From Cypionkella aquatica (lineage in GTDB: Bacteria > Pseudomonadota > Alphaproteobacteria > Rhodobacterales > Rhodobacteraceae), in assembly GCF_030161095.1 (NCBI RefSeq), contig NZ_BSPP01000007.1, positions 496,920-560,919 of the forward strand: a DNA stretch of 64,000 nucleotides. The letters run 5' to 3'. Positions 1-8,626 of this stretch are shown here, one piece after another. The position numbers and the translations under genes were made by a program. A model generated the notes under the pieces. The model was not told where the DNA came from and did no database searches. It saw only the letters and a list, made by a program, of their open reading frames with translations. Position 1 is the first letter of the stretch. Every line of letters starts with the position of its first letter.

Positions 1-251
1 TTGCGATCAATCCCGCGCGTCGCTGGCCCAGGCAACGCAAGGTCGAGGTAAGAGCGGTCCAGTTTCGATGCCACCCGCCAAGCCGCAGCCATCGGCAGGA
101 TCGCGCCGCCCATGACAAAGGCCAAGGTCGGATCCCAAGCGCCGAACAGATCCAGAAAGCCCTGAACTTTCAGCGTGTCGGTCATCCCAGACAGCCGCAA
201 GCCCGCGCCAAACAACCCACCCGCAAGCAGGGCATACCCATAGCGGCGCAT
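1..251 (-). CDS. DUF6691 / YeeE-YedE family membrane protein (3' end outside the window)
   Basis: The translation begins [20 protein letters not shown] and keeps the SGMTDTLKVQGFLDLFG-type segment typical of the second, shorter half of split YeeE/YedE transporters (DUF6691, sometimes called PmpB). About 83 residues are visible and the gene runs off the left edge. Its ATG overlaps the TGA of the upstream YeeE/YedE gene (ATGA), so the two are translationally coupled. Such pairs are thought to move sulfur compounds such as thiosulfate or sulfide, which fits the persulfide-dioxygenase-like gene just upstream. The family call is good; the substrate is inferred. Confidence 0.8.
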   Translation of the reverse strand, partial: MRRYGYALLAGGLFGAGLRLSGMTDTLKVQGFLDLFGAWDPTLAFVMGGAILPMAAAWRVASKLDRSYLDLALPGPATRGIDR

Positions 252-670
252 CAGATCACCCCAAACAACTGACGCAGCAGCGCCATCGTCAGCGCGCCTG
301 CCCCGACATAGACCAGCGTGGCGACAATGCCGCGCCATGACAGCCGCGAGATGCCACAAACTCCATGCCCCGAGGTGCAACCATTGGCCAGCCGGGTGCC
401 GATGCCGACCAGAAGCCCCGCAAGCACGATGACAAACCAGTTCGAGGTCAGATGAGTCTCGCCGCCGATCAGCAGCGACAGAAGATAAGGCACGCCGATC
501 AACCCGGCCAGAAACGTCAGACGCTCGGCCCAATTGCCCCAGCCAGAGCCATCGACCAAACCGCCAATGATGCCCGAGGCCCCCATCACCCGGCCATTAT
601 ATAGCAGGAAGACCGCCCCTGCGCTGCCAATCATCAGCCCGCCCGCAAGGCCCCAAAACCAATCCATCAT
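251..670 (-). CDS. YeeE/YedE family membrane protein (PmpA-like)
   Basis: A 139-residue integral membrane protein with four to five hydrophobic segments. It has the family's Gly-rich stretch GASGIIGG near residue 30 and the Cys signature [11 protein letters not shown] around residues 97-107, the conserved cysteines that pass sulfur in TsuA/YeeE relatives. GGAG lies just ahead of a double ATG. It is the first half of a split transporter whose second half follows with a 4-nt overlap, and it lies 15 bp downstream of the metallo-hydrolase gene on the same strand. The three probably form a sulfide/thiosulfate handling operon. The transport substrate is not shown by the sequence. Confidence 0.85.
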   Translation of the reverse strand: MMDWFWGLAGGLMIGSAGAVFLLYNGRVMGASGIIGGLVDGSGWGNWAERLTFLAGLIGVPYLLSLLIGGETHLTSNWFVIVLAGLLVGIGTRLANGCTSGHGVCGISRLSWRGIVATLVYVGAGALTMALLRQLFGVI

Positions 671-685
671 CGCCGTGCTCCTGCC

Positions 686-1549
686 TTACAAACCATTCAG
701 CGGCACTTTCAGATAGGACAGGCCGTTGTCCTCTGGCGCTGGCATCTGACCCGCGCGCATGTTGATCTGCAGCGACGGCACGATCAGCCGCGGCATCGCG
801 AGGCTGGCATCGCGGGTCTCGCGCAGGGCGACAAAATCGCTGCGGCTGCGGCCGGCACCAATGTGGACGTTCAGGGCTTTTTGATCGCCGACAGTGGATT
901 CCCACGCAAACTCTGTGCGACCCGGCGCTTTGTAATCATGGCAGACAAAGATGCGCGTGGCATCGGGCAGCGCCACGATTCGCTGCACGGAATCGAACAT
1001 CACCGCCGCCGAACCGCCGGGGAAATCGCAGCGCGCGGTGCCGAAATCTGGCATGAACAAGGTGTCGCCTACAAAGGCTGCATCCCCCGCCACATAGGTC
1101 AGGCAAGCCGGGGTATGGCCGGGCGTGTGCATCACATCGACGCGCAGCTGGCCGATCATCAGGCTGTCGCCTTCGGCAAACAGGCGGTCGAACTGGCTGC
1201 CGTCGCGGGCAAAGCTTGTGCCCTCATTGAACACTTTGCCGAAGGTTTCCTGCACCACGGTGATGCGGTCGCCAATGCCGATCTGCCCACCCAAAGCCTG
1301 TTGGATATAGGGCGCGGCAGAGAGGTGGTCGGCATGGACATGGGTTTCCAAAACCCATTGCAGATCAAGCTCTTGCGCGCGGATATAGGCAATCACCGTA
1401 TCTGCCGACCGGGTATCGGTGCGCCCTGACGCATAATCAAAATCCAGCACGGAATCGATCACAGCACAGGCGCGGCCGTTGGGCTCGCGCAGAAGATAGG
1501 TGATGGTGTTGGTGGCTTCATCGAAAAAAGCATGAACGGCGGGGTGCAT
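686..1549 (-). CDS. MBL-fold metallo-hydrolase, persulfide dioxygenase/Blh-like
   Basis: A 287-residue metallo-beta-lactamase-fold protein. The metal motif THVHADHL is at residues 69-76 (H70, H72, D74, H75), followed by HTPGHT, GDTLF and a late HDY. This is the arrangement of ETHE1/Blh persulfide dioxygenases, which oxidise glutathione persulfide to sulfite with a single Fe(II). The start was chosen at the ATG preceded by AGGAG; longer upstream reading in the same frame lacks a ribosome site and looks non-coding. Its operon partners are the two YeeE/YedE genes, a common sulfide-detoxification set. No sulfide:quinone reductase or BigR-type regulator is visible in the window. Confidence 0.85.
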   Translation of the reverse strand: MHPAVHAFFDEATNTITYLLREPNGRACAVIDSVLDFDYASGRTDTRSADTVIAYIRAQELDLQWVLETHVHADHLSAAPYIQQALGGQIGIGDRITVVQETFGKVFNEGTSFARDGSQFDRLFAEGDSLMIGQLRVDVMHTPGHTPACLTYVAGDAAFVGDTLFMPDFGTARCDFPGGSAAVMFDSVQRIVALPDATRIFVCHDYKAPGRTEFAWESTVGDQKALNVHIGAGRSRSDFVALRETRDASLAMPRLIVPSLQINMRAGQMPAPEDNGLSYLKVPLNGL

Positions 1550-1990
1550 GGCGGTCTCCTGCGGCGTTGTAAAGAGGGTAAGCCTTGGCTGGGGGATGTG
1601 CAATCTGGGAATGTTTTGCAGCAAGGCGACCTGCGGGGTGCGGGCTTGATCTGTGTCAACGACAAGGGCGGGGGGATGAGGGCAGCATCCGTGCGACAAA
1701 TATAGAGGGGGATGATTGGCATGTGTGCGATGCATGTAGCGTTTGATGGTGACGCGGCTTGGCCGGATCTGGGGCGAGGGCTTGAACAAGGCCCTGCGCT
1801 GCGGCGGTTGCTGGCAGAAATGCAGGCCTTGTGGGCGATCATGCCGGGGCAGATAGCGCCATCGCAGCACGCCAATGTGCAGGCGCGGCCTTGCTGTGGC
1901 GGCGCAACTCCGCAAAGCGCTGCATTGCGGGATTGCCATTGACGCGCTGCCGCCGCTTAATGGACCCGAGGCTATCGGTGGAGCGTTGGA
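1550..1990. other. 440-bp gap with a doubtful small ORF (1721-1942, +)
   Basis: This gap separates the divergent metallo-hydrolase and FadB-like genes. A plus-strand frame opens at ATG 1712 or 1721; GAGGGGG at 1705-1711 is well placed for 1721. It encodes about 73 residues beginning MCAMHVAFDGDAAWPDLG and ends at 1942. A second frame, open from 1857, ends with a protein-like stretch GIAIDALPPLNGPEAIGGAL and a TGA that overlaps the start of the next gene. Together they could be one gene broken by a frameshift near 1860-1930. I do not recognise either piece, so this is recorded as uncertain. Confidence 0.25.
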
Positions 1991-3811
1991 ATGGATGGCA
2001 AACCCGTGACGGATGCGGTGCGGGTGGCGCGCGACGGGGCGGTTTTGCTGCTGATTTTGGCGCAACCTCCGGTCAATTCGATGACGCATCCCTTGCGCGC
2101 CGCCTTGTCCAAGAGTTTGGCGCTGGGGCTGGCGGCAGATGTCAGCGCGGTTGTGATTGCCTCGGACATCGCGGCCTTCTCGGCGGGGGCCACTCTGAGT
2201 GAGGGCGGACAGTCAGTGCAAGAACCCAGCCTTGCGACACTTTGTGCGCAGGTGGAAAATTTTCCGAAGCCTGTGATTGTGGCCCTGAATGGCAGCACGA
2301 TGGGGGCGGGGCTGGAACTGGCTTTGGCAGCGCATGGTCGCATTGCCGCCCCGGCGGCGCAACTTGGGCTGCCTGCGGTTGCGCTTGGTCTGGTGCCCGA
2401 GGCCGGGTCAAGCCAGCGCCTGCCGCGTTTGGTGGGGGCGGCTGCGGCGTTGAAGCTGCTGCTGGAGCCCGGCGCGCTGTCGGCGACGCAGGCGCTGTTG
2501 ATCGGCTTGGTCGATCAGGTGGTCGAGGGGGATCTGCGCGCCCAAGCGGCTGGCATGGCGCGACAGATGGCTGTGGGCGGTGCATGGGTCAAGGCAGGGG
2601 ATCGCGGCGAGGGTTTGCGCGATGGCAAGGCCTATCAGGCGGCGGTTGCGGCTGCGCGGCTGAAACATCAGGGCACACCACTGCCTGCTGTATCGCGGTT
2701 GATTGATTGTGTGGCGGCAGCGCAGTTGTTGCCGTTTGCGCAGGGGCTGGCTTTTGAGGCAGCGGCCTATGAGGATTTGGCAGCATCTGCCGAAGCGCGG
2801 GGCTTGCAGCACGCATTTCAGGCTGAACGTCGGGCAGCTTTCCCACCGGCATGGCTGGCGCAGGCCACCGTCGGGCCGTTGAGCAGTCTTGCGGTCTGGG
2901 GGGCTGCGGGGTTTGGCGCCGATCTGGTGGCACAGGCTTTGGCGGCGGGGTTACGGGTGTGTCTGTTTGATCCGTCTCGGGATGCGCTGGTCGCCGCGTT
3001 GCAGAAAATTGCCGAGCGGCAAGAGGTTGCGGTGGCCGCAGGGCGGCTGACTGCTGAAGCCCGTGATGCCGATTGGGCGCGACTGACCACTGGATCGGTG
3101 GCGGTCGGCCCGGTTGATCTTGTGCTGAACAATGCGCAGGCGGGCGGCGAGATTGGCGCAGGCTTTACCGCATCGGATGTGCCGCAGATCCAAATGGCGG
3201 CTTTGCCGTTGCACGACGCGGGCGGCAAAGTTGCGCTGCGTGCGGCACCTGCTGCGGGACTAATCGCCGAGCTTGGTGTGGGGCCGCAAGCGCCACCGAC
3301 GCTTGCAGCGCTTGGGCTTGCGCTTGGGCGGCGCTTGGGTTGGGTGGTGCTGGTGACAGGGCCGGGAGGCCCGATCGAGCAACGACTGCGGGCGACATTA
3401 TCAGCGGCCATCGCGCAGCTGGAGCGGGACGGCACAGCGCGGGGTGTGATTGCGGCGGCGCTGGGATCTTATGGCTTTGGGGCCAAGGGTGCAGTGCCAA
3501 ACACCGGGCCCGAGGCGCGGGCGGTGCTGGATGCCTGTCTCGCGGCACTGGCCAATGAAGGCGCGCGGCTGATGAGTCAAGGGGTTGCGCGCAGGCCGTC
3601 TGATGTCGATGCCGCAGCGGTGCTGAACGGGATTTTCCCGCGCTGGCACGGTGGGCCATTGTTTCAGGCTGACCAGCGCGGCCTATTGGTGCTGCGCGCC
3701 TATCTGCGCAAACGCGCGGAGCATGCACCCGCGCTTTACGCGCCCGATCTGCTGCTTGATCGCCTGATCGCCGATGGTCAGAATTTTGCGGCTCTGAACC
3801 GGCTGGATTAG
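1991..3811 (+). CDS. FadB/FadJ-like protein (crotonase + 3-hydroxyacyl-CoA dehydrogenase folds), probably catalytically degenerate
   Basis: 606 residues, shorter than the roughly 700 of active fusion proteins. An N-terminal crotonase domain (about 10-190) is followed by a dehydrogenase-like half (about 297-606). In the crotonase part the oxyanion loop NGSTMGAGLELAL and the first catalytic Glu (E109) remain, but the second (GLPE in relatives) is Ala129. In the dehydrogenase half the nucleotide loop reads WGAAGFG instead of GxGxxG with an extended variant, the catalytic HFFxP motif is absent, and the Asn of the GFxxNR motif is not found. The C-terminal helical domain is well kept. It may bind acyl-CoA without turning it over, or do only one half-reaction. 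It is monocistronic. Confidence 0.75.
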   Translation: MDGKPVTDAVRVARDGAVLLLILAQPPVNSMTHPLRAALSKSLALGLAADVSAVVIASDIAAFSAGATLSEGGQSVQEPSLATLCAQVENFPKPVIVALNGSTMGAGLELALAAHGRIAAPAAQLGLPAVALGLVPEAGSSQRLPRLVGAAAALKLLLEPGALSATQALLIGLVDQVVEGDLRAQAAGMARQMAVGGAWVKAGDRGEGLRDGKAYQAAVAAARLKHQGTPLPAVSRLIDCVAAAQLLPFAQGLAFEAAAYEDLAASAEARGLQHAFQAERRAAFPPAWLAQATVGPLSSLAVWGAAGFGADLVAQALAAGLRVCLFDPSRDALVAALQKIAERQEVAVAAGRLTAEARDADWARLTTGSVAVGPVDLVLNNAQAGGEIGAGFTASDVPQIQMAALPLHDAGGKVALRAAPAAGLIAELGVGPQAPPTLAALGLALGRRLGWVVLVTGPGGPIEQRLRATLSAAIAQLERDGTARGVIAAALGSYGFGAKGAVPNTGPEARAVLDACLAALANEGARLMSQGVARRPSDVDAAAVLNGIFPRWHGGPLFQADQRGLLVLRAYLRKRAEHAPALYAPDLLLDRLIADGQNFAALNRLD

Positions 3812-3836
3812 GGGGGCGGGATCAGCCTGAGCCAGA

Positions 3837-4052
3837 TCAGGCCAATATCACGCCTACAACCACCAGAATCAGCCCCAGAAAAGACACCGCAAGCGCGCCG
3901 ACATTCCAGACCACGACCCGCTGCATTGCAAGCCGGGCCTGATCATCTGGCAGCGCTTGGCGTTTGATTCCAAGCACCAGTTTGATGCACCACAACAGGC
4001 CCATGATGCCTGCAACGGTCAGCGCCGTCCCGATCCAGATCACACTATGCAT
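3837..4052 (-). CDS. small two-helix membrane protein of unknown function
   Basis: 71 residues starting MHSVIWIGTALTVAGIMGLL. Two hydrophobic helices (about 3-24 and 46-69) flank a basic and polar loop, KRQALPDDQARLAMQR. The ATG is preceded by AAGGAG at a good distance, so this start is preferred over the longer reading. It converges on the FadB-like gene, with only 25 bp between stops, and is divergent from gapR. I do not recognise a named family. Confidence 0.7.
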   Translation of the reverse strand: MHSVIWIGTALTVAGIMGLLWCIKLVLGIKRQALPDDQARLAMQRVVVWNVGALAVSFLGLILVVVGVILA

Positions 4053-4185
4053 CCGCCACTCCTTCAAATCTGTTGCTTCGGTAACGTCGCAAGCGGCGCC
4101 TTGCAACCCCAACCGCTGCACGCTTGATCCTGCGCGCCGCGCCATATAGGAACGGCGCAACCCTCAGCAAAAAGAGCCCCACGCG

Positions 4186-4437
4186 ATGAATGACGTATCC
4201 GCCTATACCGTGACCGCTGACGAGCTGCGCCAGTTCATCGAACGTGCCGAGCAGCTGGCGTCTGAGAAAAAAGACGTGGCCGAGCAGGAAAAAGAGTTGT
4301 TCGCCGAGGCGAAAGGCCGCGGCTATGACACCAAAGTCATGCGCAAAGTGATCGCATTGCGCAAGCGCAAGCCTGACGAGATTGCCGAAGAAGAAGCCAT
4401 CATCGAGATGTATAAATCCGCATTGGGCATGCAGTAA
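4186..4437 (+). CDS. gapR: GapR-like nucleoid-associated protein (DUF2312)
   Basis: 83 residues beginning MNDVSAYTVTADELRQFIERA and almost wholly alpha-helical and charged, the usual length and sequence of alphaproteobacterial DUF2312 proteins. In Caulobacter, GapR binds overtwisted, AT-rich DNA ahead of replication and transcription and stimulates topoisomerases. The coiled-coil dimer region (about 10-50) and the basic segment RKVIALRKRKPDE (about 53-65) are both visible. A hairpin terminator follows. The function is carried over from the family and the match is strong. Confidence 0.9.
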   Translation: MNDVSAYTVTADELRQFIERAEQLASEKKDVAEQEKELFAEAKGRGYDTKVMRKVIALRKRKPDEIAEEEAIIEMYKSALGMQ

Positions 4438-4470
4438 GCGGCGCGCTGCGCATCTGCGACGATGTTCTAC

Positions 4471-4510
4471 AAGCCGAGTCGCGCAAAGCCGCTGCTCGGC
4501 TTTTGCTTTG
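4471..4510 (+). terminator. terminator of gapR
   Basis: AAGCCGAG (4471-4478) pairs with CTCGGCTT (4495-4502) across a 16-base loop, followed by TTGCTTTG. It sits 34 bp after the gapR stop on the coding strand. Confidence 0.55.
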
Positions 4511-4646
4511 TTAAAACCGTGGGCGAAATCCGGCTGTTTCTTCGATCTCACGCATCCGCTGTGCAGACACGGTGCAGAAATATCCCATGGACGCGCGGGG
4601 CGGTGAACCCGGCCCGGCTGGCTGGCTCAGCTTTCCGGCCGCGGAT

Positions 4647-5519
4647 TTAGGGCGCGATGAACTGAACGCCGGGCATATGGCTGATGCGGTAAACATCTTC
4701 GTCGTAAAGCGCGGTCAGCTCGTCCACCGTGGCCTCGGTCCAGCCGGGCATGTCAACCTCGGTGGCGATGCGGTCGGGCAGGGCAAACTTGTCAAGGAAC
4801 GCCGAGACGATCTTGCGCCGTTGCATCACCGAAGCTGGCGGATGGCTGTCGAGATAGCTGCGCAACCGGGTCAGACCCTCGCCCGACATCAGCGTGGCCA
4901 GCAGATCATCCTCACCCTCCAGCACCACATCATCGGGCAGACCCGAGACCGCGCGCAACACTTCGGGCCAGACCAGCGGCGTGTCTTCGTCGCACCAGAT
5001 CGTCAGCGGAATATCGGGGTTGATGGTCAGGATCCGTTGGACGACTTGCGACCAATGCAGGTCGTAAATGTTGGCTTTGCCGATGAAGTCAGTGTAGCTT
5101 TTGTTCGGCAGTTTTTGCAGCAGGGCTGGCAGAAAAGTCGCCGGATTGCGGATCGCCAGATGAAATTCGGCCTCAATTTCCGGGAAGATCTGGCTAAACG
5201 CGCGCACCCGCTCTCCGGCAGCCGGATAGAGGGTGCCATCCAACGCCCAAGGTGCCAGCGACAAAAAACTGTCCCATGACAGCACCATGCGGTCGGCGAT
5301 GTCTTCTTCCATGATCTTGTCAAGGATCAGGGCCTGCGTGTCGCGGTTGGCGGCCTGACCTTTCAGCTGGATCGCGGTGTCGCGCAACAGGTTGCGATAG
5401 CGTTTGGGGCCCGGCACCACGATGCCATGCTGCGATAGCACCTCGCGGTTATTCAAAAGACATTTCAACAGCCGCTCTTCATCGGTGAAGTGCGCGCCAA
5501 GGTGATAGACGATCCGCAT
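4647..5519 (-). CDS. sulfotransferase-like protein of unknown substrate
   Basis: 290 residues starting MRIVYHLGAHFTDEERLLKCL. The short hydrophobic strand followed by a His-containing loop resembles the start of the P-loop-like PAPS site of a large rhodobacterial family of sulfotransferase-related proteins. Later segments (AEFHLAIRNPATFLPALL, DIPLTIWCDEDTPLVWPEVL) also match that family's pattern. No signal peptide or membrane helix is visible, so it is probably cytoplasmic. The Shine-Dalgarno before the chosen ATG is weak; a longer frame exists upstream but looks non-coding. It diverges from the iron permease gene. Substrate unknown. Confidence 0.55.
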   Translation of the reverse strand: MRIVYHLGAHFTDEERLLKCLLNNREVLSQHGIVVPGPKRYRNLLRDTAIQLKGQAANRDTQALILDKIMEEDIADRMVLSWDSFLSLAPWALDGTLYPAAGERVRAFSQIFPEIEAEFHLAIRNPATFLPALLQKLPNKSYTDFIGKANIYDLHWSQVVQRILTINPDIPLTIWCDEDTPLVWPEVLRAVSGLPDDVVLEGEDDLLATLMSGEGLTRLRSYLDSHPPASVMQRRKIVSAFLDKFALPDRIATEVDMPGWTEATVDELTALYDEDVYRISHMPGVQFIAP

Positions 5520-5606
5520 CGGAAGAGGGCCTGCCTGCTTGTTCTTGTTGGCGCAACTATAGTCGGTTTTCTTTACAGGGAAACCGCTTTCCGTTATCAG
5601 GCCGCG

Positions 5607-7274
5607 ATGCAAAGCCAGCAAAACAGTCAGATGCGGCGCAAATGGCGCGGGTGGGCGCGGTTTGATCTGTGGTCGCTTGCAGCGCTGGGGGTGGCCGGGG
5701 TTGTGCTGGTGCCGCTGCTTGCGGTGATCTGGATTGCGTTCCACCCCACCGAAAACATCTGGCCGCATCTGCTGTCCACCGTGTTGCCGCGCTACTTTAC
5801 CGCGACAGTGCGGATGATGTTTGGTGTCGGGGTGCTGGCTGCGGCGATGGGGGCGGGGGCGGCTTGGCTGGTGGTGATGTATCGCTTTCCGGGTAGCCGT
5901 TTTCTGGAATACGCATTGCTGTTTCCGATGGCTATTCCGGCCTATGTCGGCGCCTATGCTTTGGTGGATTTTCTGGACTATGCGGGGCCCCTACAAGGCG
6001 CGTTGCGCGGCATATTCGGCTGGAATTCGGCGCGCGATTACTGGTTTCCCGAAATACACTCGGAGCCCACAGCCATTCTGGTGCTCGCGTCCGCGTTCTA
6101 TCCCTATGTCTATCTGATGACCCGTGCGGCCCTGCGCGAGCAGTCTGGGGCCAGCTATGAGGTCGCGCGGGCACTGGGCTTGGGGCCTTGGGGGATGTTC
6201 TGGCGGCTGGGCCTGCCGCTGGTGCGTCCGGCGATTGCCGCAGGTGTGGCGCTGGTGATGATGGAGACGGTGGCCGATTTCGGCACGGTGGCGACCTTTG
6301 GTGTGCAGACGCTGACAACAGGGGTGTTTTCAACTTGGTTGAACGGCGGCAATGCCGGGGGGGCCGCACAGATCGCAGGTGTCATTCTGGTGCTGGTCCT
6401 AGTGCTGCTGAGCGTCGAATACCTTGGGCGGCGGCGTGCGCGTTTTCACCGACCCTCGCGCGCCAGCCGTCCGGTCAGCCCGATCGTGCTGCAAGGGATT
6501 TGGGCCGTGGCGGCGGCGGCTTTATGTGCAGTACCGTTCCTGTTGGGCTTTGTGCTGCCGACGGCGGTGATGCTGGGCCATGCCTTGGCAAAGCCGCAGA
6601 TGTGGCTCGCACCGGGTTTGGCCGAGGCCGCGCTGAACACCGTGATCGTCGGTGGTATCGCAGCAGTGTTGACCGTCTCGGCAGCGCTGATCTTGATCTA
6701 CGCGGTGCGGATGGCCGGGCGGCGGCTGGCGCGCAGCGTGTTGCCACTGACCTCGCTTGGCTATGCCATGCCCGGCGCTGTGCTGGCGGTGGGCTTGCTG
6801 GTGCCGCTGGCGGCGCTGGATCACCGGGTGGCGGATGCAGTGGCGGCGGTGACGGGGCATGATCCGGGCCTGATGCTGACGGGCACGTCAGCTGCAATCG
6901 TGTTGGCCTATCTGGTGCGGTTCTTTGGCATCGCTCAGGGTGCAGTGGATTCGGCGTTTGGGCGGATCTCGCCGTCTTTGCCGATGGCCGCACGCAGTTT
7001 GGGGCGCGGGGCGGGTGGGACTTTGCGCGAGGTGTATCTGCCGCTGATGCGCGGCTCGGTTTTGGCGGCGCTGCTGGTGGTTTTTGTCGAATGTGTCAAG
7101 GAATTGCCCGCAACCTTGCTGCTGCGCCCGTTCAATTTCAATACCTTAGCGACAAGGGTCTATGAGCTGGCGAGCCTTGAGCAGATCGGCGAGGCCGCCC
7201 CCGCTGCGCTGATCGTCACCGCAATGGGCCTCGTAGCCGTGGCGCTGCTGGTGCGCGCCACCCGGCAAGACTGA
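5607..7274 (+). CDS. ferric iron ABC transporter permease (FbpB-like), fused double permease
   Basis: About 555 residues with roughly twelve membrane helices in two tandem BPD-type permease domains. The two EAA loops that dock the ATPase are visible: YEVARALGLGPWGMFWRLGLP near residue 190 and PMAARSLGRGAGGTLREVYLP near 465. This is the fused permease layout of FbpB/SfuB/HitB ferric transporters. No periplasmic binding protein or ATPase gene lies beside it, so it must work with partners encoded elsewhere. The start is uncertain: ATG 5607 was preferred, with ATG 5631 also possible, and neither has a strong ribosome site. The next gene is a tRNA. Confidence 0.85.
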   Translation: MQSQQNSQMRRKWRGWARFDLWSLAALGVAGVVLVPLLAVIWIAFHPTENIWPHLLSTVLPRYFTATVRMMFGVGVLAAAMGAGAAWLVVMYRFPGSRFLEYALLFPMAIPAYVGAYALVDFLDYAGPLQGALRGIFGWNSARDYWFPEIHSEPTAILVLASAFYPYVYLMTRAALREQSGASYEVARALGLGPWGMFWRLGLPLVRPAIAAGVALVMMETVADFGTVATFGVQTLTTGVFSTWLNGGNAGGAAQIAGVILVLVLVLLSVEYLGRRRARFHRPSRASRPVSPIVLQGIWAVAAAALCAVPFLLGFVLPTAVMLGHALAKPQMWLAPGLAEAALNTVIVGGIAAVLTVSAALILIYAVRMAGRRLARSVLPLTSLGYAMPGAVLAVGLLVPLAALDHRVADAVAAVTGHDPGLMLTGTSAAIVLAYLVRFFGIAQGAVDSAFGRISPSLPMAARSLGRGAGGTLREVYLPLMRGSVLAALLVVFVECVKELPATLLLRPFNFNTLATRVYELASLEQIGEAAPAALIVTAMGLVAVALLVRATRQD

Positions 7275-7324
7275 CGTGCAAACCACTTGCACCCGGGCGC
7301 GGCTGTCGATATCTGAGGGGAACT

Positions 7325-7400
7325 GCCCTTATAGCTCAGCTGGTAGAGCACCTGATTTGTAATCAGGGGGTCTCGGGTTCGAATCCTGATGGGGGCACCA
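7325..7400 (+). tRNA. tRNA-Thr (anticodon TGT)
   Basis: A complete 76-nt cloverleaf. The acceptor arm GCCCTTA pairs with TGGGGGC; the D arm is GCTC/GAGC; the anticodon stem CCTGA/TCAGG holds loop TTTGTAA, giving anticodon TGT; the T arm is TCGGG/CCTGA with TTCGAAT. CCA is encoded. It reads ACA threonine codons. No integrase or duplicated 3' end lies nearby, so there is no sign that it serves as an attachment site here. Confidence 0.95.
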
Positions 7401-7592
7401 CTTTTTATATTTGAAGACGTAATATGCTCGGAAACGGGGCTTGCGGTTCCTGTGTCTGAAGACGCGGCGCGGAGTTTGCGCACGGCGAGGTAGGCGCTGG
7501 CGGGCCGCGAAAGGTCTGCGCCACTGGGCCGGGGGCAATCTTGCGGCTAGGGTGATGCCGCTGATCTTGCGACCCAATATTGCGCCTGTGTA

Positions 7593-7812
7593 TTGATCGT
7601 GGCGGATGGGCTGCTTTTGTTGGCGCTGAATTTGGTAAATGCGGCGATTGAGGCCGCGATTGACTATATCTCAACCGAACAGCATCCGCTGACCAAGGCT
7701 TTCAAAAGACGCGGGTTCGGCTGCTTTGGCGGAGTTGGGGCTTGGCTATATCGTGACTTGGTCGTTTGCGCTGCTTGCGCTTTTCAAGGGCATGGCTACC
7801 TTTGGCCCCTGA
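7593..7812 (+). pseudogene. dgkA: broken diacylglycerol kinase gene (dgkA remnant)
   Basis: The frame from 7593 reads LLLLALNLVNAAIEAAID followed by HPLTKAFK, the membrane and active-site core of DgkA (E. coli EILNSAIEAVVD). After the A-run at 7704-7707 the match continues in another frame as KDAGSAALAELGLGYIVTW up to a TGA at 7810-7812, matching the DgkA AKDMGSAAV segment and tail. One extra A splits the gene. The first half is also damaged: GLRHWAGGNLAARV near 7520-7560 is in a third frame, with stops between. DgkA is the small integral membrane lipid kinase that recycles diacylglycerol. A sequencing error could explain one shift but not the damaged start. Confidence 0.75.
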
Positions 7813-7827
7813 ATTGGGGGGCAACGG

Positions 7828-8556
7828 ATGACCGACGGCAAGACTATTTTGATCACAGGGGCGGGGTCTGGCATTGGCCGGGCGACGGCGCGGGCGTTTC
7901 TGGCGGCGGGCTGGCGGGTGGCGTTGATGGGGCGGCGGCTGGAGGCCTTGGCGGAAACGGCAGACGGCGCGGCGGCGCTGTTGCTGGCGGCGGATGTGCG
8001 CAACCCGAATGATGTAGATGCGGCATTTGCCAAGTTGCCTCGGTTGGATGTGCTGTTCAACAATGCGGGCATTTCGGCTCCGGCGGCGACGATTGACGAA
8101 ATCTCGATCGAGCAATGGTTGGCGGTCAGCAACACCAATATCACCGGCATGTTTTTATGCGCGCGTGCAGCGTTTCGGCTGATGCGGGCGCAGATGCCGC
8201 GTGGCGGGCGAATCATCAACAACGGCTCGATTTCGGCGCATGTGCCACGGCCCGGCTCGGCCCCCTATACGATGTCAAAACATGCGGTGACGGGGCTGAC
8301 GCGGACTTTGGGCTTGGATGGACGGCCGTTTGACATCGCGGCGGGGCAAATCGACATTGGCAATGCGCTGACCGATATGGCGGTGGGATTTACCAAAGGT
8401 GTACCGCAGGCCAATGGCCAGATCGCGGTAGAGCCGGTGATGGATGTGACCCATGTGGCCGATGCGGTCTTGCATATGGCCAGCCTGCCTTTGTCGGTGA
8501 ATGTGCCCTTCATGACAATCATGGCGCGGGATATGCCCTATATCGGGCGCGGCTAG
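7828..8556 (+). CDS. SDR family oxidoreductase
   Basis: 242 residues. The Rossmann motif TGAGSGIG is at residues 10-17, NNAG at about 74, NGSIS at about 133, and the catalytic YTMSK at about 151-155, so the Ser-Tyr-Lys triad is complete. It is a classical short-chain NAD(P)-dependent dehydrogenase of unknown substrate. The late segment [23 protein letters not shown] resembles SDRs often annotated as 3-oxoacyl-ACP reductase-like. It starts 15 bp after the broken dgkA stop, with GGGGGGCAACGG ahead of the ATG, and could once have shared that gene's transcript. Confidence 0.85.
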   Translation: MTDGKTILITGAGSGIGRATARAFLAAGWRVALMGRRLEALAETADGAAALLLAADVRNPNDVDAAFAKLPRLDVLFNNAGISAPAATIDEISIEQWLAVSNTNITGMFLCARAAFRLMRAQMPRGGRIINNGSISAHVPRPGSAPYTMSKHAVTGLTRTLGLDGRPFDIAAGQIDIGNALTDMAVGFTKGVPQANGQIAVEPVMDVTHVADAVLHMASLPLSVNVPFMTIMARDMPYIGRG

Positions 8557-8626
8557 GTGGGCTGTCACTGGACTGTCACCGCGACTTGGCTACTGTGCGG
8601 CAAAAGATTTGCCCAAGGAACCTGAC

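Noticed and set aside
7325-7400. tRNA-Thr as an integration site for a mobile element
   Set aside because: There is no integrase, no repeated tRNA 3' end downstream and no change in composition next to it.
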